Shown here: positions 45,846 to 54,456 of the stretch, in pieces
Position numbering within the stretch: the first letter of the stretch is position 1
How the letters are laid out: each line of letters begins with the position of its first letter
Assembly (NCBI RefSeq): GCF_007625075.1
Contig: NZ_QMIE01000003.1
Coordinates: 229,326-293,325 of the forward strand
Origin: Oceanidesulfovibrio indonesiensis
Lineage (GTDB): Bacteria > Desulfobacterota > Desulfovibrionia > Desulfovibrionales > Desulfovibrionaceae
Direction of reading: 5' to 3'
DNA length: 64,000 nucleotides
Program-made: the position numbers and the translations under genes
Notes under the pieces: model-generated
Told to the model about the DNA's origin: nothing
The model's database searches: none
The model's input: only the letters and a program-made list of their open reading frames with translations

Positions 45846-46763
45846 ATGCGACGCAGAGACTTTCTGAAGTGGCAGATGCACGGCGCCCTCTGGCTCACCG
45901 CCGGAGGAACCGCCCTCACGCCGTTTTCCGCCCAAGCCGCCGACAGCGTGGACATAGGCGTAGCCAAAGGCGCGCCGGCAGCCGCCACCCGCGCCGCCGT
46001 GGAACTCCTGGGCGGCATGCAGACCGTAGTCAAGCCAGGCGACACGGTGGTCATCAAGCCGAACATGAGCTTTCCGCACCCGCCGGAAAAGGGAACCACA
46101 ACCCACCCCGAGGTGGTCCGGGAAGTCGCGGTCATGTGCCGCGAGGCCGGCGCTTCCCGGGTGTTTATCCTGGACCACCCCTTGAGCCGCGCCGAAGCGT
46201 GTCTGGAAAACAGCAAGATCGACGAGGTCTGCCGCGTTCTGCCGGACACCCGGGTCCTGGGCCTGGAAGACCCGTCCTTTTTCGTGGATTCCCCCCTGGA
46301 GGACGCCAAGGAGATGCGGTCCAACGCGTTCATGCGCGAGGTTCTGGAGGCGGATGTGCTCATCGCCGCGCCCGTGGCCAAATCCCACGGCTCTACTGGC
46401 GTGTCCCTGTCCATGAAAGGCATGATGGGGCTGATCTGGGACCGCGGAGTGATGCACTACCGCTACAATCTGGACGAGGCCATCGTGGACCTGAACACCA
46501 AGCTCACCGCCGATCTGGTGGTCATGGACGCTACACGCGTGCTCTCCACCAACGGCCCCTACGGTCCGGGTCTGGTGCTCAAGGAAGACACGGTCATCGC
46601 CTCGCGTGACTGCGTGGCGGCCGACGCAATGACTGTCTCCAGGTTCGAATGGTACGGCCGGCGCATGCGCCCGGACCAGGTCGGCCACATCCGGCTGGCC
46701 CATGAACGTGGGCTCGGCAATATGTACATCGAAAGCATGGCGGTCCAGGAGGTCACGGTCTGA
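45846..46763 (+). CDS. Tat-exported DUF362 protein
   Basis: The 305-residue protein begins with a twin-arginine signal (MRRRDFLKWQMHGALWL, cleavage after FSAQA), so it is exported folded, usually with a cofactor. The DUF362 core has VKPGDTVVIKPNMSFPHPP, VFILDHPLSRAE, LIAAPVAKSHGSTGVSLSMK and GMMGLIWDRGVMHY. Cysteines are few and no ferredoxin domain is attached, so an Fe-S site is not evident. ATG 45846 follows AAGGACG. It is directly followed by the NapH/NapG-like polyferredoxin, with which it shares overlapping stop and start. Confidence 0.85.
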   Translation: MRRRDFLKWQMHGALWLTAGGTALTPFSAQAADSVDIGVAKGAPAAATRAAVELLGGMQTVVKPGDTVVIKPNMSFPHPPEKGTTTHPEVVREVAVMCREAGASRVFILDHPLSRAEACLENSKIDEVCRVLPDTRVLGLEDPSFFVDSPLEDAKEMRSNAFMREVLEADVLIAAPVAKSHGSTGVSLSMKGMMGLIWDRGVMHYRYNLDEAIVDLNTKLTADLVVMDATRVLSTNGPYGPGLVLKEDTVIASRDCVAADAMTVSRFEWYGRRMRPDQVGHIRLAHERGLGNMYIESMAVQEVTV

Positions 46764-48661
46764 GCAACACCAGTTCCGCGCCGCCAGAAAGCGCCTCGCC
46801 GAGACGCGCACGGTCCAGGCGCTGGCGCATCATCATCCAGGCCGCGAGCCTCGGCCTCTTCCTTTGCTTGCTGTTCGCAGCGGGCATATCCCCGCCCGGT
46901 CCGGTGGACATCTTTCTGCGCATGGACCCGACCGTTATGGCGGGCACGTTCCTTGCCGGCCGTGCAGTGCTCGCCGCGCTGTGGCCGGCCCTCGTGTTTC
47001 TGGCGCTCACCGCGCTCGCCGGCCGGCTGTTCTGCGGGTGGATATGCCCGCTGGGCGCCTGCGTGGACCTTGCCGACCGCGGATTATCCAGACGCCGCTC
47101 AGCACCGTTGAACCGCTCGGTGCGCACCGGCCTGCGGCGGGTCAAGTTCCATGTCCTGGCCCTCATCCTGGGCGCTGCCGCGCTCGGGGTTTCCATGGTC
47201 TTCCTCGCCGCGCCCATTCCGCTCGTCACGCGCTTTTTCGGCCTGCTGCTCCTGCCCATTGCAGAGGCTGCGGCCTGGCTCGGACTGGATGCCCTGCGCC
47301 CCCTGGCCGCATCCATGGACTGGGACTCACTCTACTACCTGGAAATATCCAACAGCCGCTTCGGCACTCAGTTTTTCCTGCTGGTCATGGCCGGCGTTGT
47401 CTTCCTGCCCGGGCTCCTCGCACCGCGGTTCTGGTGCCGCTACCTTTGCCCGGCCGGCGCCGTGTTTTCCCTGTTCGGCAGAAAGCCTGTCATACGCCGG
47501 CGCGTCTCGGACGACTGCATCGAGTGCGGACTGTGCCAGAAACGCTGCCCGATGAACGCGATTCCGGAAGACCCGCATGTGACCCGCAACGGCGAATGCA
47601 TCGCCTGCGAAACATGCGAACGCATCTGTCCGACGGCGGCCATCTCGTTTCCTGTTGCCCGGAGACCCCGGACGATCGAGGTGCAGGAAAACGCGGGGAA
47701 GAATCCCGCCAACGCATCCGAAAAACAGGCTGGCCGCAAACGTCAGCCAGCTTTTTCCGAGCCGGCCATGCCCCGCCGCACGTTCCTGTACACCGGCGCC
47801 GCCGGCATGGGCGCCGCCCTGCTCGCCTACGCGGACATCGCCAGTCCACTCGTGGCGGAAGGCAAGGGCGCGCCCGAGGAGCGGCACACCCTGCGGCCTC
47901 CGGGCGCTCTGCCGGAACCGGACTTCCTGGCCCGCTGCGTGCGCTGCGGTGAGTGCATGGCTGCCTGCCCCACGAACACCATCCAGCCCGTGTGGTTCGC
48001 CGCCGGTCTGGCCGGCGTGTTCAGCCCGGTGCTGGAGCCCACGCGCGGACCATGCGAAACCACCTGCAACCTGTGCGGCCACGTTTGCCCTACCGGCGCC
48101 CTCCGCCCTCTGCCCCTGGCAGAAAAGCAAAACGCCAAACTCGGCACGGCGCGCATTCTGCGCTACAAATGCCTGGCCTGGGAGGAAGAACGCCAGTGCG
48201 TGGTATGCGACGAGGTCTGTCCCTACGACGCCATCCACCTGGAGCGCGTGACGGGCAACCCCGTGGCCGTGCCGTTCGTCAACGAACAACGCTGCGCCGG
48301 CTGCGGGTTCTGCGAGCACCACTGCCCTGTGCGGGCCGAACGGGCCATCATCGTCGAGCCGGCGGGCGCGGTGCGGCTTGCATCCGGATCCTATACGGAA
48401 GAAAACGCTGCCCTTGGCCTGGATATCGACCTGGACCGGCCGGCCTCCGACCTCCGGCAAAGCGCCCCCGGCGAATTCGGAGGATACGACCGCTCGGCTC
48501 CACCATCTGCCGGGGACGATATGCCCCCGGGCTTCAGCGAACCAGGCGGCGGTCAGGACCGATCGCCATCGCCATACACTGGAAGCGACCCGCGCCCGCC
48601 AATAAGCCGGCCAGACTCCGAGAGCGGTCTGCCTCCCGGGTTCTCGGAGCCGGACTCCTGA
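46760..48661 (+). CDS. NapH-NapG-like fused membrane polyferredoxin (probable CTG start)
   Basis: The 633-residue protein joins two parts. The first (about 1-290) is NapH-like: four or more helices, the CGWICPLGACVDL and CRYLCPAGAVFSLFG motifs, and two 4Fe-4S ferredoxin motifs (CIECGLCQKRCP, CIACETCERICP). The second opens with a Tat-like segment (MPRRTFLYTGAAGMGAALL, about 337-355) and has four more cluster motifs (CVRCGECMAACP, CNLCGHVCP, CVVCDEVCP, CAGCGFCEHHCP), like NapG. A Pro-rich tail repeats PPGFSEP. It should move electrons between quinols and a periplasmic partner. The only start that fits is CTG 46760: AGGAGG seven bases before it, overlapping the DUF362 stop. Confidence 0.8.
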   Translation: MSNTSSAPPESASPRRARSRRWRIIIQAASLGLFLCLLFAAGISPPGPVDIFLRMDPTVMAGTFLAGRAVLAALWPALVFLALTALAGRLFCGWICPLGACVDLADRGLSRRRSAPLNRSVRTGLRRVKFHVLALILGAAALGVSMVFLAAPIPLVTRFFGLLLLPIAEAAAWLGLDALRPLAASMDWDSLYYLEISNSRFGTQFFLLVMAGVVFLPGLLAPRFWCRYLCPAGAVFSLFGRKPVIRRRVSDDCIECGLCQKRCPMNAIPEDPHVTRNGECIACETCERICPTAAISFPVARRPRTIEVQENAGKNPANASEKQAGRKRQPAFSEPAMPRRTFLYTGAAGMGAALLAYADIASPLVAEGKGAPEERHTLRPPGALPEPDFLARCVRCGECMAACPTNTIQPVWFAAGLAGVFSPVLEPTRGPCETTCNLCGHVCPTGALRPLPLAEKQNAKLGTARILRYKCLAWEEERQCVVCDEVCPYDAIHLERVTGNPVAVPFVNEQRCAGCGFCEHHCPVRAERAIIVEPAGAVRLASGSYTEENAALGLDIDLDRPASDLRQSAPGEFGGYDRSAPPSAGDDMPPGFSEPGGGQDRSPSPYTGSDPRPPISRPDSESGLPPGFSEPDS

Positions 48662-48792
48662 TCCATGCGCGCCCGGCCTCATGCTTTGGAATTATCGCGG
48701 TGAACCATTTCCAGCCATGCGTATATTTCTGCAACTCGCAGCGTCCTAGAATTTATTGAGAGATTTTCTAATATGTGGTAACCGCGAATTCC

Positions 48793-51171
48793 ATGAACCA
48801 CGGCTCTCCATCCACCTGTCCGGCTGCGGCCCAACTTGCACGTCACGACCTCGTGGAAAACGAGGTCTTTTTGCGAGAATCCTTCGCCACAATGCTCTCG
48901 TTCAAGTCTTCGTCGCTCTACTTCCCGCAGACCATTCCCGCGGGCATGGCGCCTGAGGACGGCGGCCGGGCGCTGCATCTGCCCGAGGAGCGCAAGCTGC
49001 TGGCGCCGCTCATCCACGCTGGTGAGTTCCTTGGCGTATTCGTGATGCGCGGCGTGCGGCTGAAAGCGCCCAAGACCATGCTGGACAAATTGCCCGCCAT
49101 GGCCGGCCTCGTGCTGGAAACCCTGCACCTGCGCAAGCTCACCGCCTGCGATCCGCTTACCGGCCTGTTGAATTCGCATAATTTTTACGCTGCCCTGGAG
49201 CGCGAGGTGGAAGCCGTGGTCTGCTCGCTCAAGCCGGAATGCGGCGCCGGGCGGCAGCTCAATGGCGACAACCACCGCGCAGGCGCCGGCGTCGTTTCAC
49301 TACGGCTCACAGGCATGGGGCAGATTATCGCGCGTTTCGGCCACGTCTTTGCGGACAGGCTTGTCGCAGCCACGGCCGAAGCATTGCACGCCGCCCTGCC
49401 CGAAACGACTTTCGCATCCCACACTGCCCCTCACGAATTCGCCGTCCTCGTGCCTGAAGGCGGCTACGGCGCCTGCCGCGAGACAGCGGAGTCACTCCAC
49501 GAGGCGGTCAGAGGCGTGGAGCTTATCCACGAACTGACAGATGCGCACGTCAGGCCTGCGGCCAGCACCGGATTCGCCCTTTTCCCGCAGGATATGGACG
49601 GGGTGGTGCTCGAACGCGAACCGGCCGAGCAGGCCCGGGTGCTGCAAGCAAAGGCGTCCCGCGCGGCACGCACGGCCATAGAGCTGGATTCCCAGGATCC
49701 CATGCCCTTCAGCCGCATTCTGGAGCAGGGAGGGCGGGTCAAGCGCACCATGTCCATGAACCGCCTCGTGATCAGCCTTGGCCAGGCCGTGGGTGCTCAG
49801 GAAGGCCAGCGTTACCTCGTCTGGTCCGCACCGCAGGATTGCAGCAAGCCTCGGTATAAAGGCGAAATCATCGTCATGGAAGTATCGGCCGAGGATTCCC
49901 TGGCCGAAATCATGCACCAGGGCGACCCCACCTGGGCCATTGAGCCCGGCGACCAGCTCACCCTGCTCAAGGATCAGTCCAGAAGCCTGGACGGATGCAA
50001 TGATATCTGCGGACAAAAGGACATGCTTACAGGGCTTTACGTATATCGCGACTTCTTGCAGCGAATCCGCATCGCCGGCGAGCCCCTTTCCGAATTCAGC
50101 ATCGCGCTCGTGCGGCTTTCCGCCGTGGAGGACCAGGGGTCGGACGTCTTCCACAAGCATGCAGAGCAGGCGGTGAGCGAGGCTGCAAGCCTTGCCCGCG
50201 AGCTTTTCGGGGCCGAGGTTCTGGGCGGCCGGTTCAGCATGAACAGCCTCGTGTTCTTCATCCCTGAACGCAGCGCGGAGAAAACCCTGGCGCTCTTCCG
50301 CACCTTCCATAAGCAGCTTGTCGAGCGCCACGGCCTGGACGCAGCCGTGGGCATCGCCGGTTACCCGTTCCTCGCCTGCCACAAGGCGGACATCGTGGAA
50401 AACAGCCGCAAGGCGCTGGACTTCGCCCTGCTGCTCGATGCGCCGCGGCTTGGCACGTTCGGCTCCCTGGCGCTGACCATCGCTGCGGACAAGCTCTTCA
50501 GCAACGGCGACTTCTACGGCGCGCTGGAGGAGTACAAGCTTGCCCTGCTCGCCGATGAGTCCAACACACTGGCGCTCAACTCGCTAGGCGTGTGTGAAGC
50601 CCGCATAGGCCGACTGGCCGAGGCCCGGGATCGGTTTGACACCGTGCTGGCCCGAGAGCGGGGCAATCTCATGGCGCGCTACAATCTGGGCTATGTCTGC
50701 CAGAAGATGGGAGAACTGGAAGCAGCCAAGGACGCCTACCGGCGTTGCCTGAAGAAAGACCCCAACCACTTGTTCAGCCTGGTTCGACTCGGTCAGGTGG
50801 CTGAGGCCGAAGGAAAGCTAGGCCTGGCGAGGCGCTACTACAACCGCGCCACTCTGCTCGATGGCGGCAAAGGAGTGACACGCCGCAACCTGGCGCGGCT
50901 CTCGTACAAGCAGAACCGGCTGGAAGAAGCGCGGGAACTACTGCACGAAGCGTTGGTGCACGACCCGAAGGACGCGTTCTCCCTGCACCTCATGGCCAGG
51001 CTGTACCTGGACAGCGGCGAGGATCCCGAGATCGCCAAAGTGCTGGCCAGCCAGAGCGTGGCCCTGCGGCCGGACAAGAAACCCTACTGGGTCGAGCTCG
51101 CCCGCGCTTTCGACACCTTGGGCCGGCCCCAGGAGGCGCAACGCTCCATGGCGCATGCCGCCAACCTGTAA
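48793..51171 (+). CDS. Tandem degenerate GGDEF domains with C-terminal TPRs
   Basis: A 792-residue cytoplasmic protein. A first GGDEF-like domain (about 110-300) starts ACDPLTGLLNSHNFYAALE, but the signature reads TAPHEFAVLVP, so cyclase activity is not expected. A second, even more divergent one (about 395-560) starts KDMLTGLYVYRDFLQRI and has LGGRFSMNSLVFF. TPRs follow (about 565-785: YGALEEYKLALLADESNTLA, RYNLGYVCQKMGELEAAKDA). A receptor or scaffold role in c-di-GMP signalling is plausible. ATG 48793 is used; GTG 48775 is an in-frame alternative and no strong ribosome-binding site is visible. Confidence 0.75.
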   Translation: MNHGSPSTCPAAAQLARHDLVENEVFLRESFATMLSFKSSSLYFPQTIPAGMAPEDGGRALHLPEERKLLAPLIHAGEFLGVFVMRGVRLKAPKTMLDKLPAMAGLVLETLHLRKLTACDPLTGLLNSHNFYAALEREVEAVVCSLKPECGAGRQLNGDNHRAGAGVVSLRLTGMGQIIARFGHVFADRLVAATAEALHAALPETTFASHTAPHEFAVLVPEGGYGACRETAESLHEAVRGVELIHELTDAHVRPAASTGFALFPQDMDGVVLEREPAEQARVLQAKASRAARTAIELDSQDPMPFSRILEQGGRVKRTMSMNRLVISLGQAVGAQEGQRYLVWSAPQDCSKPRYKGEIIVMEVSAEDSLAEIMHQGDPTWAIEPGDQLTLLKDQSRSLDGCNDICGQKDMLTGLYVYRDFLQRIRIAGEPLSEFSIALVRLSAVEDQGSDVFHKHAEQAVSEAASLARELFGAEVLGGRFSMNSLVFFIPERSAEKTLALFRTFHKQLVERHGLDAAVGIAGYPFLACHKADIVENSRKALDFALLLDAPRLGTFGSLALTIAADKLFSNGDFYGALEEYKLALLADESNTLALNSLGVCEARIGRLAEARDRFDTVLARERGNLMARYNLGYVCQKMGELEAAKDAYRRCLKKDPNHLFSLVRLGQVAEAEGKLGLARRYYNRATLLDGGKGVTRRNLARLSYKQNRLEEARELLHEALVHDPKDAFSLHLMARLYLDSGEDPEIAKVLASQSVALRPDKKPYWVELARAFDTLGRPQEAQRSMAHAANL

Positions 51172-51196
51172 ACGGTCCTCCCCTCGAAGCATGATC

Positions 51197-51225
51197 AGGC
51201 GCCTTCTTCCGGAGGCGCCTTTTTT
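51197..51225 (+). terminator. Terminator after the GGDEF-TPR gene
   Basis: AGGCGCC/GGCGCCT with extra inner pairs and a small loop is followed by TTTTTT, 26 bases after the stop codon. This is a strong intrinsic terminator for the plus-strand gene. Confidence 0.88.
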
Positions 51226-51232
51226 CATGCAA

Positions 51233-51266
51233 GAAAAGCCCGGAGACCAATACGGTCCCCGGGCTG
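51233..51266 (-). terminator. Terminator facing the thioredoxin-like gene
   Basis: AGCCCGG-a-GACC pairs with GGTC-c-CCGGGCT, leaving one mismatch. On the minus strand the stem is followed by TTTTC. It would stop transcription from the minus-strand gene at 51396-51728, about 130 bases upstream. Confidence 0.55.
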
Positions 51267-51395
51267 AAAAATGAGCGGCCCGACATGAATCCCTGGCTTA
51301 TCTGGGGGGCAATCCAAAGGAAAACGCAGGCCGCTCAATATGGACCGGACCGGAGTCCGGAAAATTTGTTATCGCATCGCTTCGATGCGCCTGTG

Positions 51396-51728
51396 TCAGT
51401 CAATGGTCCTGGAGACGAACTCCGCCAGGGCTTGGCTGTTCAGCTTGCCAAAGGTCCTGTCCTTCTCAACACCGTTCTCGAACAACACGTAAGTCGGCGT
51501 GCCTACGATATGATGCTTCACATGGAAGACATCCTGTCCATGGGCATCCAGCACCCAGATTCTGAACTGGCCGTCGTACTTCCTGGCAACCGCCTTCAAA
51601 TGCTCTTCCTGCTCCAGCGTATCGAAGTCCTGCCTGAGACAGGCAACCAATACGCGCCCGGTTTCCCTGCGGATAGCGCATTCGAAATCCTGGCTGGCAA
51701 TATGTTCGAGTGCAGGAGCAACTTCCAT
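51396..51728 (-). CDS. Thioredoxin-fold protein lacking the CxxC motif
   Basis: A 110-residue protein whose second half looks like thioredoxin (IVGTPTYVLFENGVEKDRTFG contains the conserved cis-Pro region, seen as VGTPTYVLFENG). The position of the active site reads VLVACLRQDFD, with a single Cys and no CxxC, so ordinary disulfide chemistry is unlikely. No signal peptide is seen. The codon before the ATG is a stop, and no clear ribosome-binding site precedes it. It stands alone behind a promoter-like element and a repeat array. Confidence 0.6.
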   Translation of the reverse strand: MEVAPALEHIASQDFECAIRRETGRVLVACLRQDFDTLEQEEHLKAVARKYDGQFRIWVLDAHGQDVFHVKHHIVGTPTYVLFENGVEKDRTFGKLNSQALAEFVSRTID

Positions 51729-51865
51729 CTACTACTGAACGCCTTACGTATATCCTCAACGCAGCTGAGGCTGGTTACATGAACTATCTGTTTGGGTTTC
51801 AAACCCCATACCAACCGCAAGATGCAGCAAGATTGCCGCAGACAACCAAAGATTGCGCAAGTTAA

Positions 51866-51893
51866 AGTATAATTTTCCACACTTGACCACCAA
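51866..51893 (-). promoter_or_regulatory. Candidate promoter of the thioredoxin-like gene
   Basis: On the minus strand TTGGTG (51888-51893) and TATACT (51866-51871) are 16 bases apart in AT-rich DNA. It would give a leader of about 130 bases. Confidence 0.4.
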
Positions 51894-51901
51894 CAAGAAC
51901 C

Positions 51902-51934
51902 GTAACATGTTACACTGTGTTACGCACCAGTTAC
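51902..51934. repeat. GTTAC operator-like array with a 12-bp palindrome
   Basis: GTAACATGTTAC at 51902-51913 is a perfect palindrome. Two more GTTAC copies follow at 51919-51923 and 51930-51934, so copies recur every 10-11 bases on one face of the helix. The array lies just upstream of the promoter-like element of the thioredoxin-like gene. The rest of the 400-base gap (51729-52128) shows no convincing gene. Confidence 0.5.
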
Positions 51935-52128
51935 GTCCACACTGTGCGTGCTGTAGAATTCAGAGCATCTCGCATGGCCGCTCGCGTGGCCGATCCGGTG
52001 CAGTGATTTCCGACAGGGAGGACGATTCTGACGCGGTCCTGCCGGCATCGATCCAGATTGGCGAAGGAGGCTATCCAGACGATAACCAGATAAAAAGACT
52101 ATGGATGAGGCAGGATTGGCACACGGCG

Positions 52129-53850
52129 CTACGCCATTTCGAACTCGCGTAACTTCCGGTAAACCGTCTGGCGGCTGACGCCCAGTATGCGCGCGGCTTT
52201 GGCTTTATTGCCGCCGGCTCGTTCCAGCGCGTTTTGCAGAGCACCGCGGTCCACTACACGGTCCCCCTGGGTGAGGATGTTCGCCATGATCTCCTGGGGG
52301 TGGAGTATTTCCGCAGGGAGGTGCCGGGCCTCGATTGTCTGCCCGCGGCAGAGGACGAAGGCGTGCTCGACAGCGTGCTTGAGTTCGCGGATATTGCCGG
52401 GCCACGGGTAGTTCATGAGCGCCGACCGCGCTTCTTCTGTAAGCCCGTTGATGTGCCGATCCATTTCCATGTTGAAGGAACGCACGAAATGGTCGATCAG
52501 CAGGGGGATGTCGTCCCGCCGCTCGCGCAGGGGAGGCAGTTTTATCTCCACAACCTTGAGCCGGTAATACAGATCTTCGCGAAACTCACCGCAGGCCACC
52601 CGCTCGCGCAGGTTCTGGTTTGTTGCCGCCACCACGCGCACGTCAACTTTCATGGTCGCGGTGTCGCCTACCCGCTCGATCTCTTTTTCCTGCAACACGC
52701 GCAGCAGCTTGAGCTGAATCCGCGGTGAGATGTCTCCGATCTCGTCCAGGAATATGGTGCCCCCGTGTGCCAACTTGAACCGTCCGACCTTGTCCCTCAC
52801 GGCGCCGGTGAACGCGCCGCGCACGTGGCCGAACAACTCGCTTTCCAGAAGGTTTTCCGAGAGCGCTGAACAGTTTACGCGGACCAGCGGTTTTTTTGCC
52901 CGGGGGCCGGAATAGTGGAGGGCCTCGGCGATGAGTTCCTTGCCCGTGCCGGAATCGCCGGTGATGAGTACTGTGGTATCGGTGCGGGCGAGGTCTTCGA
53001 GCAGTGAATATATCTCGCGCATTCGCTGGTTCTTGCCCACCATGTTGCCGTAGCTGCGGCGTTCGCGCAGCTCCTTTTCCAGGCCCGCAAGGCGGGTGAT
53101 ATCCCGGACCACGAGCACCACGCCGATGAATCCGCCGTCCGCGTCGATAAGTGGCGATGCATCGAGCACGGCCGTGCGCGGATCGCCTATGATGTCCCGG
53201 AACTCGATCCGGAATTCCCGAACGTGCTTGCGGTGCCGCAGAGTTTCGCGCACCAGCTGGGCGAAGGCCTCGTGGAAGTGGCCGAGAGACTGCTCGTAGT
53301 CACTCCCTTCAAGCTCCGCGGGCTGCAGCCCGAACAGATCCACGGTGGCTCGGTTGGTCTGAAGGATGCGTCCCTGGAGGTCCAGGGATATGATGGCTTC
53401 CGGCACCGACTGGAATACGGCCTCCAGGTGCAGCCGCAATGAGCTGCGCTCCGCTTCGAGTGTGCGCTTTTCGTCCTCCAGCTGCTTGAGGCGGAGCGCC
53501 TGCCTGGTGACCCGCAGCAATGCGTCCTTGTTGACCGGCTTCTGGAGATAGTCGTACGCACCCAGGCGCAACGCCTGGGTAGCCGTTTCCAGGCTCGGTT
53601 CGCCGGTCACCAAAACCACGGGACACACAAGTCCGCGATCGCGGATGACTTTGAGTATCTCCATGCCCGACATGGCGTCGAGCAGGATATCGACAAACAC
53701 GAGATCCGGCGCTTCGTCGAGCAGGCCAAGCGCATCCTCGTAGCCCTGCGCCAGAAACACCGTGTGGCCCTCGCGCTCCAGGAATGCCCTGAACGTGAGC
53801 CGGATCGACTCTTCGTCGTCGATGACAAGAATCTTGGACATTGGTTCCAT
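52129..53850 (-). CDS. NtrC-family response regulator (REC-PAS-AAA-Fis)
   Basis: The 573-residue regulator has a receiver domain (about 4-120, KILVIDDEESIRLTFRAFLE, FVDILLDAMSGMEIL), a PAS domain (about 140-265) and a sigma-54 AAA+ domain (about 285-520: GDSGTGKE, GAFTGA intact, [11 protein letters not shown]). A Fis-type HTH lies at the C terminus (AARILGVSRQTVYRKLREF). It activates sigma-54 promoters after phosphorylation, and the PAS domain may add a ligand input. No histidine kinase is adjacent. It follows the small secreted protein gene by eight bases. Start is 53850 or the ATG at 53841. Confidence 0.92.
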   Translation of the reverse strand: MEPMSKILVIDDEESIRLTFRAFLEREGHTVFLAQGYEDALGLLDEAPDLVFVDILLDAMSGMEILKVIRDRGLVCPVVLVTGEPSLETATQALRLGAYDYLQKPVNKDALLRVTRQALRLKQLEDEKRTLEAERSSLRLHLEAVFQSVPEAIISLDLQGRILQTNRATVDLFGLQPAELEGSDYEQSLGHFHEAFAQLVRETLRHRKHVREFRIEFRDIIGDPRTAVLDASPLIDADGGFIGVVLVVRDITRLAGLEKELRERRSYGNMVGKNQRMREIYSLLEDLARTDTTVLITGDSGTGKELIAEALHYSGPRAKKPLVRVNCSALSENLLESELFGHVRGAFTGAVRDKVGRFKLAHGGTIFLDEIGDISPRIQLKLLRVLQEKEIERVGDTATMKVDVRVVAATNQNLRERVACGEFREDLYYRLKVVEIKLPPLRERRDDIPLLIDHFVRSFNMEMDRHINGLTEEARSALMNYPWPGNIRELKHAVEHAFVLCRGQTIEARHLPAEILHPQEIMANILTQGDRVVDRGALQNALERAGGNKAKAARILGVSRQTVYRKLREFEMA

Positions 53851-53858
53851 ATTCGACG

Positions 53859-54365
53859 CTACTCGAAAAGGTAGGAGTAGCGTGCACCCAGCCTTTCCGT
53901 CGCCGCGGCTATGGCTTCGGCCCGAGACTCCAGTTCACCTTCATGCACAAGGCCGATCTGCTCGTCGAGGAAGTACTTCAGCGTGGCTTCGCTCTCGGAG
54001 TAGACCCAGACCAGCGAGTAGACGGAGCTGGAGTTCGGCCGGCCCTCGAACTCGCGCATGGTCCTGAGCATTACCTTCAGTTTTTTCTCGTCCCTGTCGC
54101 TCACGGCGAACAACGAGGAGTCGTTCAGGGTTTCCTTGAGTTTAAGGGCGAGTCGCGAGCCGAGTTCGTCATCGCCTGCGTGCTGCACAGTGACGGGTGT
54201 GCCGCGGTGGTTGGATTCGTTCGGCGCCGGTTTTTCCAGCCCCTTGGCTGGCTGCTCCACCTGCTTCGGCATGGCCTCCTGCGCCTGGGCGGACGCCTCG
54301 GGGGCGCCGAGCAATAGTGCGCAGGAAAAGACAAGAGCCATGAGAGATGCTGCATATATCCGCAT
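53859..54365 (-). CDS. Small exported protein of unknown function
   Basis: A 168-residue protein with a signal peptide (MRIYAASLMALVFSCALLLG, cleavage near EASAQA). A Pro/Gln/Glu-rich linker follows, then a mixed alpha/beta domain (about 55-168) containing GSRLALKLKETLNDSSLFAV and LVWVYSESEATLKYFLDEQIG. The pattern resembles periplasmic domains that assess oligomeric or ABC-type substrates, but I recognise no family. ATG 54365 has AAGGAA upstream. It precedes the NtrC-type regulator gene by eight bases and could be co-transcribed with it, perhaps as a signal-related partner. Confidence 0.6.
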   Translation of the reverse strand: MRIYAASLMALVFSCALLLGAPEASAQAQEAMPKQVEQPAKGLEKPAPNESNHRGTPVTVQHAGDDELGSRLALKLKETLNDSSLFAVSDRDEKKLKVMLRTMREFEGRPNSSSVYSLVWVYSESEATLKYFLDEQIGLVHEGELESRAEAIAAATERLGARYSYLFE

Positions 54366-54456
54366 ATCGATTCCTTGGCTATACGTTCTTCCGATATGAC
54401 GCCTCTCTATAAGAAACGCATGACAGGTTCAAGGGCTACCTGAACGCCTTTATCGA

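Noticed and set aside
51596-51880. A minus-strand frame upstream of the thioredoxin-like gene that could suggest a frameshifted longer protein.
   Set aside because: The sequence is AT-rich and Cys-rich without family similarity, and the thioredoxin-like frame is closed by a stop right before its ATG. I see no evidence that the two were once one gene.
51853-52152. A 99-codon plus-strand frame in the gap before the NtrC-type gene.
   Set aside because: No ribosome-binding site, no domain, and it overlaps the end of the regulator gene.
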